Source: an uncultured Eubacteriales bacterium (GTDB lineage Bacteria; Bacillota; Clostridia; Oscillospirales; Acutalibacteraceae). Taken from it: a DNA stretch of 64,000 nt. The notes below the pieces were generated by a model. That model was not told the DNA's origin, did not search any database, and worked only from the letters and a program-made list of their open reading frames with translations. Shown here one piece after another: positions 60,035 through 64,000 of this stretch (position 1 is the first letter of the stretch; the number at the start of each line of letters is the position of its first letter). Location: NCBI GenBank assembly GCA_934692675.1, contig CAKUUD010000001.1, forward strand, positions 186,001 through 250,000. Reading direction: 5' to 3'. Made by a program: the position numbers and the translations under genes.

Positions 60035-61196
60035 TAATGCACTTACTGTATTTTTAAAAGAACTGAAATGCATGATAAGAGATAAAAAAACTTTTTGGAT
60101 GATATCTCTTTTGCCTTTTGTACTAATACCTTTGATGCTCCTTACAATTAATTTTTCTACCCAAAATTTAGAAAATAACATGGGTAAGAACATGACTGTT
60201 GGTATAAGCAGCAAAGATAATACTTTTTATGATTTTTTGTCTGTTCAAAAAGCTCTTACTGTTTTGGAAGTGACCGACCCGCAGAAATCTTTGAACTCAG
60301 GAGAAATTGTTGCTTATATAACTACTGATAACAATTTGGATGAAAAATTTTTGAAGAAAGAAAAATTTACTATTGATATTCAGTATAGTGATTCTTCTAT
60401 TAATTCCAAAATGGCAATGGCTGTTTTGCCGCAGTATGAATCTACATTTCGTTATATAAGCGAAAATTATGATTTTGATAATATAGATAGTTTTAAGGAG
60501 AAAATAAGCTCTGAGCTTGATGTTTCAGATGATTTGGGAGTGGATATTTCTTCAGATAATAGCATGATATATTTTAATATGTTAGTTCCTGTTTTACTTG
60601 TGATTTATTGCTGGATGGGTTCGTCAACTGTTGCTGCAGAACTTACGGCCGGTGAGAAAGAAAAGGGAACTTTAGAGCCTCTTTTGTCTAACGGCGTGGA
60701 AAGAACCTCTCTGATTATAGGAAAAATAGCCGCTACCACTGCCATGGGTGTAATAAGCGGGATGTCCAGTGTTCTGGGATTGGGAGTATATCTTTTGATT
60801 TCTTCATCATTTGGTAAGGTTGGCATGAACGTTCTGGATTTACTGGCGCTACTTTTTGTTGCGATTCTAGCTTCTGTGTTCTTCTCCTCTGTAAACATAA
60901 TGCTGGGAATATATGCAAGGTCTTCAAAAGAAGCTCAAGCTTATTTTATGCCATCTCTTCTTGTTTATTTGATTCCCACATTTTTCACTTATACTCTGGA
61001 TGTAAATCAAATAAATTTGCCCCAGCTTTGTATCCCGGTTTATAATATTATTTGTGTAATAAAAGAAATTATGGCTTCTTCTTTAAATATTGTGCACTTA
61101 GGAGTAGTAACCGCGTGGTTTGCTGTGTATATTTCTCTGGCTTACTTTGTAACCATAAGGCTTTTCAAAAGAGAAGATGTTATTTTTAGAATTTAA
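60021..61196 (+). CDS. ABC transporter permease, NatB/ABC-2 type
   Basis: A 391-residue membrane protein with an N-terminal helix (MISLLPFVLIPLMLLTI), an extracytoplasmic domain of ~150 residues, and five to six further helices toward the C-terminus. The conserved ELTAGEKEKGTLEPLLS amphipathic segment is typical of NatB and related ABC-2 permeases. The start is taken at 60021 (ATG ACG ATG) within the end of the ATPase gene; 60027 is equally possible. A longer upstream frame has no support. Confidence 0.9.
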   Translation: MTMISNALTVFLKELKCMIRDKKTFWMISLLPFVLIPLMLLTINFSTQNLENNMGKNMTVGISSKDNTFYDFLSVQKALTVLEVTDPQKSLNSGEIVAYITTDNNLDEKFLKKEKFTIDIQYSDSSINSKMAMAVLPQYESTFRYISENYDFDNIDSFKEKISSELDVSDDLGVDISSDNSMIYFNMLVPVLLVIYCWMGSSTVAAELTAGEKEKGTLEPLLSNGVERTSLIIGKIAATTAMGVISGMSSVLGLGVYLLISSSFGKVGMNVLDLLALLFVAILASVFFSSVNIMLGIYARSSKEAQAYFMPSLLVYLIPTFFTYTLDVNQINLPQLCIPVYNIICVIKEIMASSLNIVHLGVVTAWFAVYISLAYFVTIRLFKREDVIFRI

Positions 61197-61218
61197 TAAA
61201 TATATTGATATTTACTTT

Positions 61219-61256
61219 AAAAAATCAGATAATTAATTTATCTGATTTTTAGTTTT
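61219..61256 (+). terminator. Terminator after the ABC exporter operon
   Basis: The AAAAATCAGATAA/TTATCTGATTTTT stem with a TTAAT loop is followed by AGTTTT. Confidence 0.88.
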
Positions 61257-61275
61257 ACAGAAAGGATAAGTTGTA

Positions 61276-61983
61276 TTGAAAGATAGATTTTTTCGTACGG
61301 GATTGTTAATAGGCGAGGAAGCTTTAAATAAAATAAAAAAATGCAGAGTTGCGGTTTTTGGGCTTGGTGGAGTAGGCTCATATGCAACCGAAGCTTTGGC
61401 TCGCTCTGGAATAGGAAGTATGGACATTTTTGACGGAGATGTTGTCGATATCACTAATATTAATCGTCAAATTATAGCTCTTGAGTCTACGATAGGGATG
61501 CCTAAAGCTGAAGTGTCGGAAAAAAGGATAAAAGATATTAACCCGAACATAAATGTCGAATCTCATAATTGCTTTTTTAATAAAGATAATCAGCATGATT
61601 TTGATTTTTCTAAATACGATTATGTCGTAGATGCTATTGATATGGTTTCTTCAAAACTTCTTCTTATAAAAATATGCAAAGATTTAAACGTCCCTATTAT
61701 AAGTTCTATGGGCACAGGGAATAAGTTAAATCCTACGCTGATAAAAGTAAAAGATATATATTCTACTTCTAATTGTCCTCTGGCAAGGGTTATGAGAAGG
61801 GAACTCAGAAAAATGTCAATTAAAAGTCTGAAAGTAGTTTGCTCGGATGAAATACCTTCTTACACTCCTAAATCAGACGAAGATAATCCGGGAAAAAGAG
61901 TTAATTCCAGCATTTCTTTCGTTCCTTCTGCCGCGGGCTTGATTATAGCCAGCGAAGTAATTAAAGATTTAATTAAAAAATAG
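61276..61983 (+). CDS. tcdA: tRNA threonylcarbamoyladenosine dehydratase (TcdA/CsdL-like)
   Basis: A 235-residue E1-like (ThiF-fold) enzyme that cyclises t6A37 of tRNA to ct6A using ATP. Motifs: opening DRFFRTGLLIGEEAL, Rossmann loop VFGLGGVGSYATEALARSG, the D-x-D-x-V ATP site FDGDVVDITNINRQIIAL, and VVDAIDMVSSKLLLI. The C-terminal IPSYTPKSDEDNPGKR region matches the family. The start is TTG at 61276, with GAAAGGAT upstream. recJ follows after 19 bases. Confidence 0.92.
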   Translation: MKDRFFRTGLLIGEEALNKIKKCRVAVFGLGGVGSYATEALARSGIGSMDIFDGDVVDITNINRQIIALESTIGMPKAEVSEKRIKDINPNINVESHNCFFNKDNQHDFDFSKYDYVVDAIDMVSSKLLLIKICKDLNVPIISSMGTGNKLNPTLIKVKDIYSTSNCPLARVMRRELRKMSIKSLKVVCSDEIPSYTPKSDEDNPGKRVNSSISFVPSAAGLIIASEVIKDLIKK

Positions 61984-62002
61984 CGCAAAAGGAGTGAATG
62001 AT

Positions 62003-64000
62003 ATGACAGGAATTGTTGAGTGGAATTATAAAAACTTAGATAGAGAAAAAGTTATCGAACTTGCAACAAAATGCAGTATTCCATTTGTTTCGGCAGCAAT
62101 TATGTACGTCCGTGGGATTGTCTCCAAGGAAAATGTACTTACTTTTTTAAAAGATACATACGAACCCAGCTCTCAAACTCCATTTGAAATCCCTGACATG
62201 GACAAAGCTGTTTCTAGGTTAAAAAAGGCAATTAAAAATCATGAAAAGATTTGTATCTACGGGGATTATGACGCCGACGGAGTCACTGCTACAGCGCTGA
62301 TGTTTTTATATCTAAAAGAGAAAAATGCTGATGTATTTTATTATATCCCTAGCCGCGAAAAAGATGGCTATGGACTGAATGTTCAGGTTATAGATTTTTT
62401 GAAATCTCAAGGCACAGACTTAATACTTACTGTTGATAATGGTATATCGGCTTTTAATGAAATAACTTATGCGAACAGTATAGGTTTGGACGTAGTAGTG
62501 ACAGATCATCACAGGGTACCTGAAAATTTGCCACCTGCGGTTGCGCTTGTGGATATGTTTAGAGAAGATTGCAATGTAAAAGAGAAAAATTTTGCCGGCG
62601 TAGGAATAGCTTTTAAAGTTATAGAAGCTATGGAGCAAAATGGTTTTGATAGGGATAAGTACATCGATTTTGTAACGCTTGGAACCATAGGAGATTCTAT
62701 TGAGCTTTTTGGCGAAACCAGAGACATCATAAGAGAGGGAATAAAAGTAATAAAAAATTCAAATAAGCCCGGAATAAAGTCTCTAATAAATATCGCAGGT
62801 TTAAACGGAAAGAATTTTGATACCACAACTGTAGCTTTTTGTTTAGTACCGCGCATAAACGCAGGCGGAAGGATGGGCGATGCTTCTTTGGCGCTTAAAT
62901 TGCTCATTAGCGGTACAGAAAAAGAAGCTGACCAGCTGGCATTTGAATTAAACGAGATGAATGTAAAAAGAAAAGAAATAGAAAATAAAATTTTTGACTC
63001 CGTTGAAGAGCTTTTAAGCACAGAGCCTACAAGAAAATATGAAAAAGTTATAATCGCAGAAGGCGAAGGCTGGCACCGCGGAGTTCTTGGAATAGTAGCT
63101 TCCAAAATTACTCAAAAATATGGTAAACCCACTATACTTATTTCGTTAAACGACGAAGACGCTACAGCATCTTGCCGAAGTATACCCGGATTTTCAATCC
63201 ATAATTTAATATCTATGTGTTCCGATTTAGTCGAAAGATTTGGCGGACACCCCATGGCAGCAGGTATAAATTTAAAATCTGAAAAAGTGGAAAAATTTAA
63301 AGATAAAATTTTAAAAACGATTGCAGATATGGATGTCCCATATCCTAAATTAGAAATAGATTTGGCTGTCAACCCATCCAAGGTGACAAATAAAATTTTA
63401 AATGATATAAATATTTTAAAACCATTTGGAGTAGGTAATCCCGAGCCGATATTTGCTTTGAATGATATGAAACTAAAAAAAATAATGCCTCTTAGCAAAG
63501 GGCTGCATACTAAAATTATTGTTGAGCGAGAAAACTTTTCTCTTGAAGTTCTGTGCTTTAATCAAAAGACAGATGAATTTTTGTACGACGAAGGCGAAAT
63601 CGTGGATGTTGCAGTAACATTTAGCAAAAACGAATACAGAGGTGTTTCGAAATTATCTTCAATGCTACTTAACATTAAACTTTCAGGGCTTGAATTTAAA
63701 AAGGTAATAGATTGCAAAAAAAATTACGAAAAATTTAAGCGAGGTGAAAAACTAACTAAAAAAGAAACTCAAGTTTTAATTCCTAGTAGAGAGGATTTTG
63801 TGGCAGTATATAAATATTTTTTGAATCGGAAAAATATTATTACAAGAGCGGATATTTTAAGCTACCGAATATTTAAAGATGCATCTTATTTTGGAAAAAT
63901 ATGTGTTATATTAGACATACTTCATGAGCAAAATCTTATAAATTTGGTTAAGAATTCAGATGAATTGAAAATAACAATCAACGAAACCAAAGACAAAGTG
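62003..64000 (+). CDS. recJ: Single-stranded-DNA-specific exonuclease RecJ (3' truncated by window edge)
   Basis: 666 codons are open to the end of the window, starting at the ATG behind AAAGGAG. RecJ degrades ssDNA 5' to 3' in recombination and repair. The DHH phosphoesterase motifs are all visible: IYGDYDADGVTATAL, LTVDNGI, VVVTDHHRVP and the downstream DHHA1 signature with RFGGHPMAAGINL. The OB-fold region follows (EPIFALNDMKLKK). The remaining C-terminal part, including the usual extended tail of clostridial RecJ, continues beyond the window. Confidence 0.95.
   Translation, partial: MTGIVEWNYKNLDREKVIELATKCSIPFVSAAIMYVRGIVSKENVLTFLKDTYEPSSQTPFEIPDMDKAVSRLKKAIKNHEKICIYGDYDADGVTATALMFLYLKEKNADVFYYIPSREKDGYGLNVQVIDFLKSQGTDLILTVDNGISAFNEITYANSIGLDVVVTDHHRVPENLPPAVALVDMFREDCNVKEKNFAGVGIAFKVIEAMEQNGFDRDKYIDFVTLGTIGDSIELFGETRDIIREGIKVIKNSNKPGIKSLINIAGLNGKNFDTTTVAFCLVPRINAGGRMGDASLALKLLISGTEKEADQLAFELNEMNVKRKEIENKIFDSVEELLSTEPTRKYEKVIIAEGEGWHRGVLGIVASKITQKYGKPTILISLNDEDATASCRSIPGFSIHNLISMCSDLVERFGGHPMAAGINLKSEKVEKFKDKILKTIADMDVPYPKLEIDLAVNPSKVTNKILNDINILKPFGVGNPEPIFALNDMKLKKIMPLSKGLHTKIIVERENFSLEVLCFNQKTDEFLYDEGEIVDVAVTFSKNEYRGVSKLSSMLLNIKLSGLEFKKVIDCKKNYEKFKRGEKLTKKETQVLIPSREDFVAVYKYFLNRKNIITRADILSYRIFKDASYFGKICVILDILHEQNLINLVKNSDELKITINETKDKV

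Noticed and set aside
59765..60214. Minus-strand open frames opposite the ABC transporter and other housekeeping genes
   Set aside because: These lie wholly over strongly conserved genes, lack ribosome sites and have no recognisable protein features.

Overview
The window is an AT-rich chromosome segment of a spore-forming (or formerly spore-forming) Firmicute of class Clostridia. The RNA polymerase genes, a sigma-K type mother-cell sigma factor with its pro-sequence, a DacF-like carboxypeptidase and the TTG/GTG starts behind strong AGGAGG sites all fit this. I cannot name the species. Many exported proteins look eukaryote-directed: nuclear-localisation-like basic patches, FxFG repeats, a SopB/IpgD-type phosphatase and DNA-binding-like helix-turn-helix (HTH) arrays behind signal peptides. 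This suggests life with, or inside, a eukaryotic cell such as a gut protist. That is inference, not something the sequence proves.

Layout. 1-8.6 kb: end of rpoB, rpoC, a penicillin-binding carboxypeptidase and a redox/stress group (CMD-cupin, nitroreductase, flavodoxin, aldo/keto reductase). 8.7-12.7 kb: an exported GNAT acetyltransferase, a frameshifted exported protein, tRNA-Pro(GGG) and a SopB/IpgD-like phosphatase. 12.8-17.8 kb: an rsmD operon, and a 967-residue protein with a Nif11-like double-glycine leader and Ig-like repeats. 18.0-30.6 kb: an integrative mobilizable element in the 3' end of guaA, bounded by 14-bp direct repeats. It carries integrase, Xis, regulator, relaxase, a MobC-like protein, a RepA-like ATPase, TnpV and a seven-gene DpnII/Mrr/OLD defence operon. 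30.6-37.6 kb: guaA, glmS, purA, purB and sigK. 37.7-44.6 kb: six exported proteins, five sharing almost the same signal peptide and four with HTH modules. 44.6-47.8 kb: an orphan ssDNA-annealing protein, TetR, DegV and exonuclease III. 47.8-52.5 kb: an operon of five paralogous exported Cys-rich proteins. 52.9-64 kb: a lipoprotein, a DUF975 membrane protein, uvrA, uvrB, an ABC exporter, tcdA and recJ (runs off the end).

The strongest candidate for an undescribed system is the pair of exported families at 37.7-44.6 and 47.8-52.5 kb. One protein carries eight tandem 50-residue HTH repeats that are conserved except in the predicted recognition helix, preceded by FxFG repeats like those of nucleoporins. 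Its neighbours carry the same HTH units in other arrangements behind a near-identical promoter and signal-peptide cassette. The second family has a signal peptide, then often a KKRKRE-like patch, then a conserved Cys-containing domain. Together with the SopB-like phosphatase and exported GNAT they read as an effector repertoire, possibly including nucleus-targeted DNA-binding proteins. Delivery route, host and targets are not visible here.
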